This document shows positions 7,475 to 16,164 of a stretch of DNA of 64,000 nucleotides, in pieces. The notes below the pieces were generated by a model that saw nothing but the letters and a program-made list of their open reading frames with translations, searched no databases and was not told the DNA's origin. Source of the DNA: Opitutia bacterium UBA7350. Its GTDB lineage: Bacteria; Verrucomicrobiota; Verrucomicrobiia; Opitutales; Coraliomargaritaceae. The stretch spans positions 124,001 to 188,000 of the forward strand of contig CATINC010000013.1 in assembly GCA_949524905.1 (NCBI GenBank). The letters run 5' to 3'. A program made the position numbers and the translations under genes. Within the stretch, counting starts at the first letter, position 1. Every line of letters starts with the position of its first letter.

Positions 7475-9818
7475 GCCACTCGAACGCACGGTGCACCTCA
7501 GCGTGCGCGAACTCGCAAGTTTTCGTAATGCCCCACCGACTCAGCATAAAGGTGGCGGTGTCTGGCGCGCCGCTCTTGGACTAGAATGGCATCAAACCGC
7601 CGCTGAACAAACACAGATTCAATTTCCAGAAGCTAAAATGGAGGTTCCCATCCAAGCCATTTGGCGACACCGAGACTGGACCTTCCACGTTCAGGGCCGC
7701 ATCGACCAAGTTATCCCCATTAGCAAAGACCTAAGTATTTTACGCGAAGTAAAAACCATTCGCGCAAGCCTCCCCGCCCCCGTTGAAGAACTTGCTGCTC
7801 GTTATCCGCAACACCTCGCCCAAGTTGCGACCTACCTTGCCCTGGCTCAAGTCCTTCCCAAATTTAAAGCACTCACCCTTCGCGCGGAACTCGCATGGAT
7901 TGATATCGATACCGGAACGGTGCAAGTTCAAGCCCTTCAAGAAAACGACGCCGCTCGATTTACCGAGCAACTCGATGCCCTTATTCCTTTTCTTGAAGAC
8001 CGCCGCACGGCCCGCGGGCGTCTTCGTAAAGCAAAACTCAAAGCTCCTTTTAAAACCCTTCGCGACGGTCAGGCAGAATTTCAAACTGCCCTCAAAGACG
8101 CCGCTCTAAAGGCACCCACCCTCTTACTACAAGCGCCCACTGGATTTGGAAAAACAGGTCTTGTACTTGAACACGCCTTGCAATCTTTAGTCGATGGCGT
8201 TCACGAACGCCTCATCTTTTTGAGCAGCCAATCCACCGGACAGGTACAGACACGGATACAATTAGAAGCCATGCTTGGAGCGGGCTTGCGCTCAGTTCAA
8301 TTACGCAACCGCAGAGAACATCGTATCGAAAGCGCCGCTCATACCTGCACCGGTGATACCCGATGCGAGGATGACCTCATTGAACGCTGGCATGATGCCC
8401 ATCTACAACCAGAACGCTTCTTCCTATCCGGTAGTTTTGAATTAGAACATGCTAAGTCACTCGGCCGCGAAACCGGGATCTGCCCTTACGCCCTCACAAA
8501 AAGCTGCCTACCCTATGCCGAAGTTTGGATTGGCGACGTCAATTACCTCTTTAATCCCGCCAGTCGAAACGTCTTTGAACAAGCACATGGTTTTGATCCC
8601 GCGCGCACCTACTTAATCATAGACGAAGCCCATAACCTGCCGCGACGGGCCGCCGATGCCATGAGCCATGAATTACGAGCCGCCGAATGGCTCTTCGCGC
8701 TTGAAGCCCTAGAAGATGCCGGGGCAAAACGACAAGTCTTGGCAGTAGGACGAGCTTTGGCACAATGGATTGATCGACAAAAAACCGCCCAAGCACTACC
8801 CGCAAACAAACAATACGAAGCCTTAGACCTCTGTGAGGATTTTAGCCGTGGCTTTCGCGAAGCCCGTATCGATTACGCTGCTACCCCACCCTTTGCCCTC
8901 GAACTCGCTCATCGCATCCATGATCTCGCTCAGGCGCTTGCCAAGCCAGAAGATGAATACCTCGCCTGGTCACCTTCCGCTGGCATCCTACGAACAGAAT
9001 GCCTCAACCCAGCTCCTTGGATCGCACAGTGCCTCCAACCATTTGCACAAAAGATTCTCATGTCCGCCACACTGACGCCTTTTCCTGAATTCACGCAACG
9101 CTGTGGACTCCTACCTGACTCCCTACAAGTAGTGGAAGGGCATGCTCCCTGGCGTGATCAAGCTTGCCGAGTCGCGGTAGATACTCGCGTCGATACCCGC
9201 CTAAAAAATCGCCACCTTCATTTCGAAACGACCGCTCGTTCCATTGCGGCCTGCATTGCCAGTAGTCCAGGTGTTCCAGTTGCTGTTTTTTTCAGCGCAT
9301 ATCAATACGCCGAAAATGTTCGTGCCTATTTGGAGACCCTAGAGCCAAGTATACGCGCCCTTATTCAACCACGCGGTTTAAAACTTGCAGAACAAGAAAC
9401 ATTTATTGAGTCAGCCCTTCTTAGCGAAGACGCTCTTTTTTTGATCCTCGGTTCCAGCTATGCGGAAAGTATCGATGCCCTAGGCGGGCGCGTGCACACC
9501 GCCATCGTGGTTGGACCTGCTTTACCTGAAGTCAACTGCGTGCGTGAAGCTCGCATTGAGGCACATCCTACCAACGACCGTGAAAGCGCCTTCCGAGCGT
9601 GTTACCTCCTGCCAGGAATGCGGCGTATCCGTCAAGCTCTCGGGCGCCTTGTACGCGCCCCTGATCATCGTGCTACTATCCTCCTCCAAGGACGCCGCTT
9701 TGCCGAAGCTCGCTACCAGCAAGCCCTTGCAAAGGAATACCAAAGTGAGATCTTAATCGAAAACGAATCCCAACTACTCGACTGGCTTGCGGATCAACCA
9801 CCTGAGGATGTAAAATAA
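7464..9818 (+). CDS. RecB-type nuclease fused to an XPD/DinG-family iron-sulfur helicase
   Basis: This 784-residue protein joins two activities. Residues about 30-130 show RecB/Cas4-family PD-(D/E)xK nuclease marks in order: G39..H43, D81 (GRIDQVI), E95-V-K97, and a Q..Y pair near 120-124. From about 200 onward it is a superfamily 2 XPD/DinG helicase: Walker A APTGFGKT (224-231), DEAH (387-390), MSATLTPFPEF, and a final QALGRLVR motif VI. Four cysteines (C295, C301, C340, C348) are spaced like the XPD [4Fe-4S] ligands. Such helicases unwind DNA 5' to 3', so the fusion could process damaged or recombining ends. The start at 7464 overlaps the MFS gene by 11 bases. Confidence 0.82.
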   Translation: MQLEPLERTVHLSVRELASFRNAPPTQHKGGGVWRAALGLEWHQTAAEQTQIQFPEAKMEVPIQAIWRHRDWTFHVQGRIDQVIPISKDLSILREVKTIRASLPAPVEELAARYPQHLAQVATYLALAQVLPKFKALTLRAELAWIDIDTGTVQVQALQENDAARFTEQLDALIPFLEDRRTARGRLRKAKLKAPFKTLRDGQAEFQTALKDAALKAPTLLLQAPTGFGKTGLVLEHALQSLVDGVHERLIFLSSQSTGQVQTRIQLEAMLGAGLRSVQLRNRREHRIESAAHTCTGDTRCEDDLIERWHDAHLQPERFFLSGSFELEHAKSLGRETGICPYALTKSCLPYAEVWIGDVNYLFNPASRNVFEQAHGFDPARTYLIIDEAHNLPRRAADAMSHELRAAEWLFALEALEDAGAKRQVLAVGRALAQWIDRQKTAQALPANKQYEALDLCEDFSRGFREARIDYAATPPFALELAHRIHDLAQALAKPEDEYLAWSPSAGILRTECLNPAPWIAQCLQPFAQKILMSATLTPFPEFTQRCGLLPDSLQVVEGHAPWRDQACRVAVDTRVDTRLKNRHLHFETTARSIAACIASSPGVPVAVFFSAYQYAENVRAYLETLEPSIRALIQPRGLKLAEQETFIESALLSEDALFLILGSSYAESIDALGGRVHTAIVVGPALPEVNCVREARIEAHPTNDRESAFRACYLLPGMRRIRQALGRLVRAPDHRATILLQGRRFAEARYQQALAKEYQSEILIENESQLLDWLADQPPEDVK

Positions 9819-9884
9819 AATCATTGCCCTTTCAGCTTTAACCCGCCATCTAAAGAAAACTTTCTTTTCGATGTTCAACATTAC

Positions 9885-10844
9885 ATGAGTCAAAATTTAG
9901 ACTGGAGCCGCAAGGATCTCATAGACTTAAAACCGCTCAGCCGGGCGGAAATAGAAACTATTTTTAAGGCCGCTGCTTCTTTCCAAAAAGCGCTTCAAAA
10001 AAAGAATAAAAAACAACCCTACCTTGAAGGACGCACGGTAGTGAATCTTTTCCTCGAACCGAGCACCCGTACTCGCCTCGCTTTCGAAGCCGCCGCCCAA
10101 AACCTCTCTGCAGACACCATCACCGTCTCCGCCTCCGCCAGCAGCCTAACCAAGGGTGAAAGCCTTCGCGACACCGCGCGCAACCTCAAGGCACTCCAAG
10201 CGGATGTTATCATCATGCGCCACTCCGCTTCCGGCGCACCCAACTACCTGAGTAAAGTGGTCGATATCCCAGTCATTAATGCTGGTGATGGCTCCCATGC
10301 TCACCCAACTCAAGCCCTGCTCGACGCCTTTACCTTGATCGATAAATTAGGGCCACTTGACGGCAAAAAAATTACCATCCTCGGTGATATCCTTTTCAGC
10401 CGCGTCGCCCGCTCTAATATCATCTGCCTACAAAAACTAGGCGCAGAGGTCACCATTGCCGGACCGAGCACCCTCGTCCCTGAAGGCTTCAGCGCAATGG
10501 GCGTCCGGGTATGCCACGACCTACAACCCGCCCTCGAAAATGCCGATGCCGTGATGCTCTTGCGGATTCAGCACGAACGGCAAAGTTCCTCACACTTCCC
10601 TTCCATAGGCGAATACACCCGTATCTTTGGACTTAACAAAGCCCGCGCTAAATGGCTCAAACCGGACGCTCTCATCATGCACCCAGGGCCCATCAACCGA
10701 GGCGTTGAAATCGATTCCGAGCTCGCCGACTCCCCTCAATCTGTAATCCTGGAACAAGTCACCAACGGAATCCTTGTCCGCATGGCCGTCCTACACCTCT
10801 GCCACTGCCACCACCGCGGCTTGAAAATCAAACTGCCCGCATGA
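9885..10844 (+). CDS. pyrB: Aspartate carbamoyltransferase catalytic subunit
   Basis: This enzyme joins carbamoyl phosphate and aspartate to give carbamoyl-aspartate, the committed step of pyrimidine synthesis. The 319-residue length is normal. Signature motifs are present: the carbamoyl-phosphate loop EPSTRTRLAFE near 59-69, the mobile-loop SLTKGES, DGSHAHPTQALLDAFT near 132-147, and MHPGPINRGVEI near 265-276. It overlaps pyrC by four bases (ATGA), showing translational coupling. No regulatory subunit gene (pyrI) is nearby. Confidence 0.96.
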   Translation: MSQNLDWSRKDLIDLKPLSRAEIETIFKAAASFQKALQKKNKKQPYLEGRTVVNLFLEPSTRTRLAFEAAAQNLSADTITVSASASSLTKGESLRDTARNLKALQADVIIMRHSASGAPNYLSKVVDIPVINAGDGSHAHPTQALLDAFTLIDKLGPLDGKKITILGDILFSRVARSNIICLQKLGAEVTIAGPSTLVPEGFSAMGVRVCHDLQPALENADAVMLLRIQHERQSSSHFPSIGEYTRIFGLNKARAKWLKPDALIMHPGPINRGVEIDSELADSPQSVILEQVTNGILVRMAVLHLCHCHHRGLKIKLPA

Positions 10845-12145
10845 GCAACAATAACGACATTCTCTGGATCACAGGCGGACGCATCATTGATCCCGCCAAT
10901 AACCGCGATGAAACCGCCGATTTATATGCAGTCAAGGGCCTCCTAGTAGAAGCCTTAAGCGATGACCAAAAAGCAAACGCTCATAAAGTAGACGCCAGCG
11001 GTCTGGTAGTTTCACCCGGTCTGGTTGATATCCACGTCCACTTTCGCGACCCTGGTCAAACCCACAAGGAAAGCATCCGCAGCGGTTCTGAGGCCGCCGC
11101 CGCTGGCGGCTACACCTCAGTGGTCTGCATGCCAAATACCAACCCCGTCTGCGACAATGCCGGAACAATCCAACGCATCAACGATACCGTTCGACAAAAT
11201 GCAGTCATCCGAGTCCAGACAACTGGTTGTCTCACCATCGGAATGAATGGCGAACAACTCGCACCCACCGGGCAACTTAAGGAAGCGGGCATTGTAGCCG
11301 TTACCGACGATGGCAAATGCGTACAAAGCAACGAGATCATGCGTCGTGCCGTTGAGTACGCTAAAATGTTTGATTTGCCCGTAATGGACCATTGCCAAGA
11401 TGCTAGCCTCACTGAAGGCGCCGTGATGAATGAAGGCGAGTGGTCCCTCAAACTGGGCCTGCGTGGCTGGCCTAAAGCGGCTGAAGATATTATTGTAGCG
11501 CGCAATACGGTACTCGCAGAACTCACCGGTGCGCATATCCATATGCAACACGTCAGTTCCGCCGCCTCGGTTGATATCCTGCGGCAGGCGATCGCCCGAG
11601 GTATACCCGTCAGTGGCGAGGCCAGCCCACACCACATTGAATTTACCGATGCCTGCCTCAAAGACTACGACACCCTCTATAAAATGAATCCACCCTTGCG
11701 CGCAGATGCTGACCGTGAAGCGCTCATCAAAGGCCTCTGTGATGGTACCCTCGCCTGCATTGCCACCGACCACGCACCCCACACGCCCACCGAAAAAGAT
11801 CAAGAATTTGACTACGCACCCTTTGGAATCATTGGTCTTGAAAATGCCCTCGCAAGCACTCTCGAAACCCTCTACCACAGCGGGCGTTGCTCTCTCAACG
11901 AAGTGCTCGCTCTCATGACCTATAAAGGCGCTGAAATTTGCAAACTGAACGCAGGAACCCTCAGCAACGGTGCGCCTGCTGATATTTGCATCCTAGACCC
12001 CGAGGAAACCTGGACGGTTGATCCGGAACAATTCTTCAGCCACTCAAGCAATTGCCCTTGGAATGGCCGCAAGCTGCGTGGGCGCGTTAAAGGTACCTAT
12101 GTCGCAGGTCGCCAAGTCTTCGACGGAGACAAAATCACCGTCTAA
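10841..12145 (+). CDS. pyrC: Dihydroorotase
   Basis: Dihydroorotase closes carbamoyl-aspartate into dihydroorotate, the step after PyrB. The 434-residue protein is a type I (long) amidohydrolase. DIHVHFRDPGQTHKE near 63-77 supplies two zinc-binding histidines. MDHCQD near 182 and HMQHVSS near 234 supply others, and the catalytic DHAPHT is near 308. Whether the bridging lysine is carboxylated cannot be read. Its overlap with pyrB indicates a pyrBC operon, which the CPBP protease gene joins after five bases. Confidence 0.95.
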   Translation: MSNNNDILWITGGRIIDPANNRDETADLYAVKGLLVEALSDDQKANAHKVDASGLVVSPGLVDIHVHFRDPGQTHKESIRSGSEAAAAGGYTSVVCMPNTNPVCDNAGTIQRINDTVRQNAVIRVQTTGCLTIGMNGEQLAPTGQLKEAGIVAVTDDGKCVQSNEIMRRAVEYAKMFDLPVMDHCQDASLTEGAVMNEGEWSLKLGLRGWPKAAEDIIVARNTVLAELTGAHIHMQHVSSAASVDILRQAIARGIPVSGEASPHHIEFTDACLKDYDTLYKMNPPLRADADREALIKGLCDGTLACIATDHAPHTPTEKDQEFDYAPFGIIGLENALASTLETLYHSGRCSLNEVLALMTYKGAEICKLNAGTLSNGAPADICILDPEETWTVDPEQFFSHSSNCPWNGRKLRGRVKGTYVAGRQVFDGDKITV

Positions 12146-12150
12146 TCTTC

Positions 12151-13041
12151 ATGCCTCCTGAGCTCGATCTACCTGCGATTCTGGTATCGCTCCTATTTTT
12201 GGTTGCCCTCCTTAGCAGTCTGGCACTTTGGTTTGCACGCTGGCTTTACCCAAAGCAACCTATTCAAGAGCACGCTGCGCTCGCAGCATGGTCGATCGGC
12301 TGGATTAACTTTGGTATTTTTATCTGTTCCCTTTTAGTCGGCGTATATCTTTCTCAAGTTCTCGGTTTCAACGGTCTCACAAGTCTGGGAGTGCTGGAAA
12401 TAAATAAAGATAGCGAAGTGCTGACTCCTGAGCTGGCACTTGCATCGATCTTATTACTTCAGGGACCTATTCTTTTGGTAATTTATATCCTGCGTAATTA
12501 CTATCCCAATCAATTTTCCGGAGCCTTCGAAACTCGAATACTCCCTTGGCTCAAAGCTGCTCGTAAAACAGTTCCTATTTTTTTGCGCTTCCTGCCGCTT
12601 ATTTGGATCGCCAGCTTAGTCTGGAATTTCCTCCTCATGTGGCTACACTCTATTGGAATAGTAGACCACACCCCGCCCCAAGAACTCGTCGAGCTTTTCA
12701 GTCGTGGGGAGCAACCCTTCCTCATTGCGCTCATTGCGCTGACCGCTGTCTTTATGGCACCCTATGTTGAGGAAGTGCTCTTCCGTGGTTGCATTTATCG
12801 TTTTCTCAAAAGCAAAACCCTGATCCCTTTTGCCCAGTTCATCAGTGCCGTTATCTTTGCAGCTATTCACGGCAATTTATCCTCCCTCGGTCCACTCATC
12901 GTAGTCGGTATTCTCCTTGCCCATATTTACGAAAAAGAAGGTAGCCTCCGTATGGCGATTTGTTTCCACGCTTTCTTCAATGCCTTTAGCCTAACGCTTA
13001 TCATCCTCGCCAGTAATTCAGAAGTCGTCCCCATCCCTTAA
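12151..13041 (+). CDS. CPBP-family (type II CAAX) intramembrane metalloprotease
   Basis: The 296-residue membrane protein has about eight hydrophobic helices. It carries the three CPBP (Abi) motifs: EEVLFRG near 208-214, a histidine in AAIHG near 246 and a late histidine in CFHAFFNAFS near 272-281. These residues form the metal and catalytic site in homologues such as Rce1. Bacterial members cleave within membranes, and some act in bacteriocin immunity or regulated proteolysis. The substrate is unknown. Placement five bases after pyrC suggests co-transcription without an obvious functional link. Confidence 0.85.
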   Translation: MPPELDLPAILVSLLFLVALLSSLALWFARWLYPKQPIQEHAALAAWSIGWINFGIFICSLLVGVYLSQVLGFNGLTSLGVLEINKDSEVLTPELALASILLLQGPILLVIYILRNYYPNQFSGAFETRILPWLKAARKTVPIFLRFLPLIWIASLVWNFLLMWLHSIGIVDHTPPQELVELFSRGEQPFLIALIALTAVFMAPYVEEVLFRGCIYRFLKSKTLIPFAQFISAVIFAAIHGNLSSLGPLIVVGILLAHIYEKEGSLRMAICFHAFFNAFSLTLIILASNSEVVPIP

Positions 13042-13085
13042 AGCTTGGGATTGCAAACGACTCAGGGATTTGAAAGCTTCTGATC

Positions 13086-13973
13086 ATGTACAGTATGACA
13101 GGTTATGGTCGAGGAACCGCCAGCGACTCCACTCATGGTCTCACCGCAATTTTTGAATTGTCCGCAGTGAACCGCAAATCACTCGATGCCCACATCTACG
13201 CACCCCGTGAATGGAACGGCTTCGAGCAAACCTGCCAAGGATGGTTGCGTGAACAAGTCCAACGCGGGCGCATCCAAATTCATTTAAAGATCGAATATTC
13301 CAATACCATTCCCTCTGATTCAAAATTAAATTGGAGCGAAGCAAGCTTTGACGCCAGTATTCAACGTCTGCGTCAATATGCTGAAAAGAATGATCTCCCA
13401 TTTGAAATTTCAGGGGACTTTCTGCTAAACCTTGCAAAGACCCTTAAGGAAGAGGACGTCACTACCGATTGGCGCGATATAGAAGCTACCCTTAAATCTG
13501 CATTTCAAAACGCGCTTGATGACCTCAACACGATGCGGAAGACCGAAGGCAAAGCCCTTGCCAATGATTTACTTCAACAGCTCAAAGACCTTGAGGCACA
13601 ATGCCAGGGGATCGCCCAGCATGCCAAAGAAACAGTTGGACAACACCGTGACAACCTCCTGCAACGCCTCCAAAAACTAGGCCTCGAGTTAGATCTCGAC
13701 GACGAACGCCTCCTCAAGGAACTCGCTCTCTTCGCGGATCGCTCGGATATCAGCGAGGAAATCACCCGCCTCAACGCACACTTAGAGCAATTTCGAAGCT
13801 TCATTGGTTCCGATAAAGCACTGGGGCGAAAGATGGATTTTTTATGCCAAGAAATTCACCGTGAACTCAACACCACGGGTAGCAAAGCCAGTTCTATTGA
13901 GATCACCCGAGCCGTCTTAGAAGGCAAAAATATTCTCGAGCGGATTCGCGAACAGGTTCAAAACATCGAATGA
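13086..13973 (+). CDS. yicC: YicC-family endoribonuclease
   Basis: The 295-residue protein is a full-length YicC homologue. It opens with MYSMTGYGRG, the family's hallmark N-terminus, and ends with TTGSKASSIEI...LEGKNILERIREQVQNIE, the DUF1732 signature. YicC proteins (E. coli YicC, B. subtilis YloC) have been reported as RNA-cleaving enzymes affecting small-RNA turnover and stationary-phase growth. A weak CACGT/ACGTG hairpin with an A-rich loop lies just downstream (13990-14006) without a poly-T tract. Confidence 0.93.
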   Translation: MYSMTGYGRGTASDSTHGLTAIFELSAVNRKSLDAHIYAPREWNGFEQTCQGWLREQVQRGRIQIHLKIEYSNTIPSDSKLNWSEASFDASIQRLRQYAEKNDLPFEISGDFLLNLAKTLKEEDVTTDWRDIEATLKSAFQNALDDLNTMRKTEGKALANDLLQQLKDLEAQCQGIAQHAKETVGQHRDNLLQRLQKLGLELDLDDERLLKELALFADRSDISEEITRLNAHLEQFRSFIGSDKALGRKMDFLCQEIHRELNTTGSKASSIEITRAVLEGKNILERIREQVQNIE

Positions 13974-14041
13974 TAAGAACGGTCGCGGACACGTAAAAAA
14001 AACGTGCATGGCACTTATTTTTATCGCATTATAACCTGCAA

Positions 14042-14503
14042 ATGAGCGCAGAAGTATTACAGGCAGCCAAACCTTATCGCCCCGTTATTCAATTCTCGAT
14101 TCATGCCGACAACAAGGTCGGTCGTTTGAATGAGATCATAAGTTTACTGACGATACACGAGGTGCATATCATGGCCCTTTCGATTCTAGACACAACTGAC
14201 AGTTCTATCATTCGCTTAATTGTAGACTACCCCGAAGAAGCACAGAATCTTTTGGTAGAGCACCATTTCTCTTACGTACAAAGCGGACTCATTGCAGTCG
14301 AAATAGAGGATGAATCCCTTCTTAAGACCGTCACCGCTGCCCTTGTGCAGGCCGAGATCAATATACATTACGTTTACCCCTTCCTCGTGCGCCCGCACGG
14401 TCGCTATGCCCTTGCCCTGAGCTTGGAAGATAATGATCTCGCCGCCGAGACTCTCCGTCTCCACCAAATCAAGGTCATTGGGCAAAACGATATCGCTCGC
14501 TAG
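14042..14503 (+). CDS. Tandem ACT-domain protein
   Basis: The 153-residue protein consists of two ACT-like halves, about 14-75 and 80-148. The first contains [16 protein letters not shown], the usual ligand-binding turn of ACT domains. The second repeats the beta-alpha-beta pattern with [18 protein letters not shown]. Stand-alone tandem ACT proteins bind small ligands, usually amino acids, and act as regulators. No enzyme domain is attached. It runs convergently into lysS with a gap of only 14 bases. The ligand is unknown. Confidence 0.75.
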   Translation: MSAEVLQAAKPYRPVIQFSIHADNKVGRLNEIISLLTIHEVHIMALSILDTTDSSIIRLIVDYPEEAQNLLVEHHFSYVQSGLIAVEIEDESLLKTVTAALVQAEINIHYVYPFLVRPHGRYALALSLEDNDLAAETLRLHQIKVIGQNDIAR

Positions 14504-14517
14504 GCGTCGGCCTCAGA

Positions 14518-16095
14518 TTAGTCTCTTCCAGTACCGTCAGTATTTCCGCCTCTTGGCGCACTGTCGCCACCATCCCCACTTCCGTCTACACTTTCACCTC
14601 CAGTAGGATTCACTTCAACCACAGGACGCAAACTCGGGAAAAGAATCGTGTCACGAATACTCTCCGCGCCCGTTAGGAGAATTACTAAGCGGTCAATCCC
14701 CAGGCCCATACCACCCGCCGGAGGCATACCGTGTTCCAAAGCGGTGATGAAGTCCGTGTCCATGTCCTGCACTTCCTCCCCTACTTGTTCGAAGAACATT
14801 TGTTTTTGAATAACCGGGTCGTTTTGCTCGGAGTATGCTGGCGCAATTTCCTGCCCATTGATACAGAGTTCAAAAACATCAATGGTGCTGGGGTCTCCCT
14901 CTGTAATTTTAGCGAGCGGACACAATTCACGCGGTATATGCGTCACGAATGTGGGTTGAATCAGGCTGGGTTCAATGAGCTTTTCAAAGACATTGTTTGT
15001 GATTTCGTAATCCTCGAGTTCAGCATCAACTTCAATTCCCATCGCGCGAGCTTTCTCCAGTTTATCCTCGCGACTGTAACTGAACCAGTCGTCGTCCTTA
15101 GTCGCCTCTAAAACAAGATCTTTATATTTCGCTTCACGCCACTCACCCGCTAGGTTAATAAGGGTGCCATCTGGGCGTGCAATTTCTAGACCGCCGATCA
15201 CGCTTTGCGCCACGTGTTGAATCAAGCCCTGTGTAAGCCTCATCATCCCGCGGAAATCGCTGTATGCTTCATACAGTTCCAACATGGTAAACTCCGGGTT
15301 GTGACGCCGTGACAAACCTTCATTGCGGAAAACTCGCCCAATCTCAAAAACCCGCTCCTCTCCACCCACCAGGAGCCGCTTCAAGTACAACTCCAAAGCG
15401 ATCCGCATGTAGAAAGTACAGTCCAGCGCATTGAAATGGGTTTTAAAGGGCCGTGCAGCTGCACCACCAGCTACTCCCTGCAGTACCGGCGTTTCCACTT
15501 CTGTAAAATCTCGATCCCAAAGATACTCACGCATCGCCTTAATAATGCCTGCCCTTTGCTTAAAGCGCTGACGGGAATCGGGGTTAACGATTAAATCAAG
15601 ATAGCGTTGGCGGTAAATTTTCTCGTCGTCTGAAAGCCCTGCCCATTTTTCCGGCAAGGGACGCAGTGCTTTTGAAACCAAAGTATAGCCCGTCGCTCGC
15701 ACCGTGATCTCGCCCGTCTTGGTTTTAAAAAGCCGCCCCTCCACACCGATAATGTCACCTAAATCCAGTTTTTTAAAGTAGGCATTATACTCACCCTCCG
15801 GCAATTCGTCTCGGGTCACATAGGCTTGAATCTGCCCAGCACGATCCTGAATTTTGATAAAGCTAGCCTTACCCATGACGCGAAAAACGACGATCCGACC
15901 CGCCACTTTCACCAAGGATTGGGCGGCATCTTCCGCGCCTTCCACATAAACTGCAAGTGCTGCCTCGCTGGTGTGGGTCTGTTCGCAGTTAGCGGTAAAT
16001 GGATTGCGATCCTCCGCCTGTAATTGCTCCAGTTTCTGCTTTCGTACGGCGAAGAGATCGTGCGTGCCTTCGTGTTGTTTATTTTCCTGTGTCAT
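14518..16095 (-). CDS. lysS: Lysyl-tRNA synthetase (class II)
   Basis: LysRS attaches lysine to its tRNA. The 525-residue protein has an N-terminal OB-fold anticodon domain (about 60-170) and a class II catalytic core. Motif 2 reads FRNEGLSRRHNPEFTMLE and motif 3 GMGLGIDRLV near 467-476. After the usual C-terminal SLRP the protein carries about 34 extra residues rich in Gly, Asp and Ser, which look disordered and are not normal for LysRS. No frameshift is needed to explain them: the catalytic frame simply continues to the stop at 14518. Confidence 0.95.
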   Translation of the reverse strand: MTQENKQHEGTHDLFAVRKQKLEQLQAEDRNPFTANCEQTHTSEAALAVYVEGAEDAAQSLVKVAGRIVVFRVMGKASFIKIQDRAGQIQAYVTRDELPEGEYNAYFKKLDLGDIIGVEGRLFKTKTGEITVRATGYTLVSKALRPLPEKWAGLSDDEKIYRQRYLDLIVNPDSRQRFKQRAGIIKAMREYLWDRDFTEVETPVLQGVAGGAAARPFKTHFNALDCTFYMRIALELYLKRLLVGGEERVFEIGRVFRNEGLSRRHNPEFTMLELYEAYSDFRGMMRLTQGLIQHVAQSVIGGLEIARPDGTLINLAGEWREAKYKDLVLEATKDDDWFSYSREDKLEKARAMGIEVDAELEDYEITNNVFEKLIEPSLIQPTFVTHIPRELCPLAKITEGDPSTIDVFELCINGQEIAPAYSEQNDPVIQKQMFFEQVGEEVQDMDTDFITALEHGMPPAGGMGLGIDRLVILLTGAESIRDTILFPSLRPVVEVNPTGGESVDGSGDGGDSAPRGGNTDGTGRD

Positions 16096-16164
16096 AACGC
16101 AACATAGGTCTTTGTCGCAGTGGCGAGGGATGGCAAACGCAAAAAGTATGCGCTTATGAGAGTT

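Noticed and set aside
11117-11878. 253-codon minus-strand frame
   Set aside because: It lies wholly inside pyrC, which has all dihydroorotase motifs.
13990-14006. CACGT/ACGTG hairpin after yicC as a terminator
   Set aside because: The stem is only five bases and no T run follows directly, so it was not listed as a terminator.
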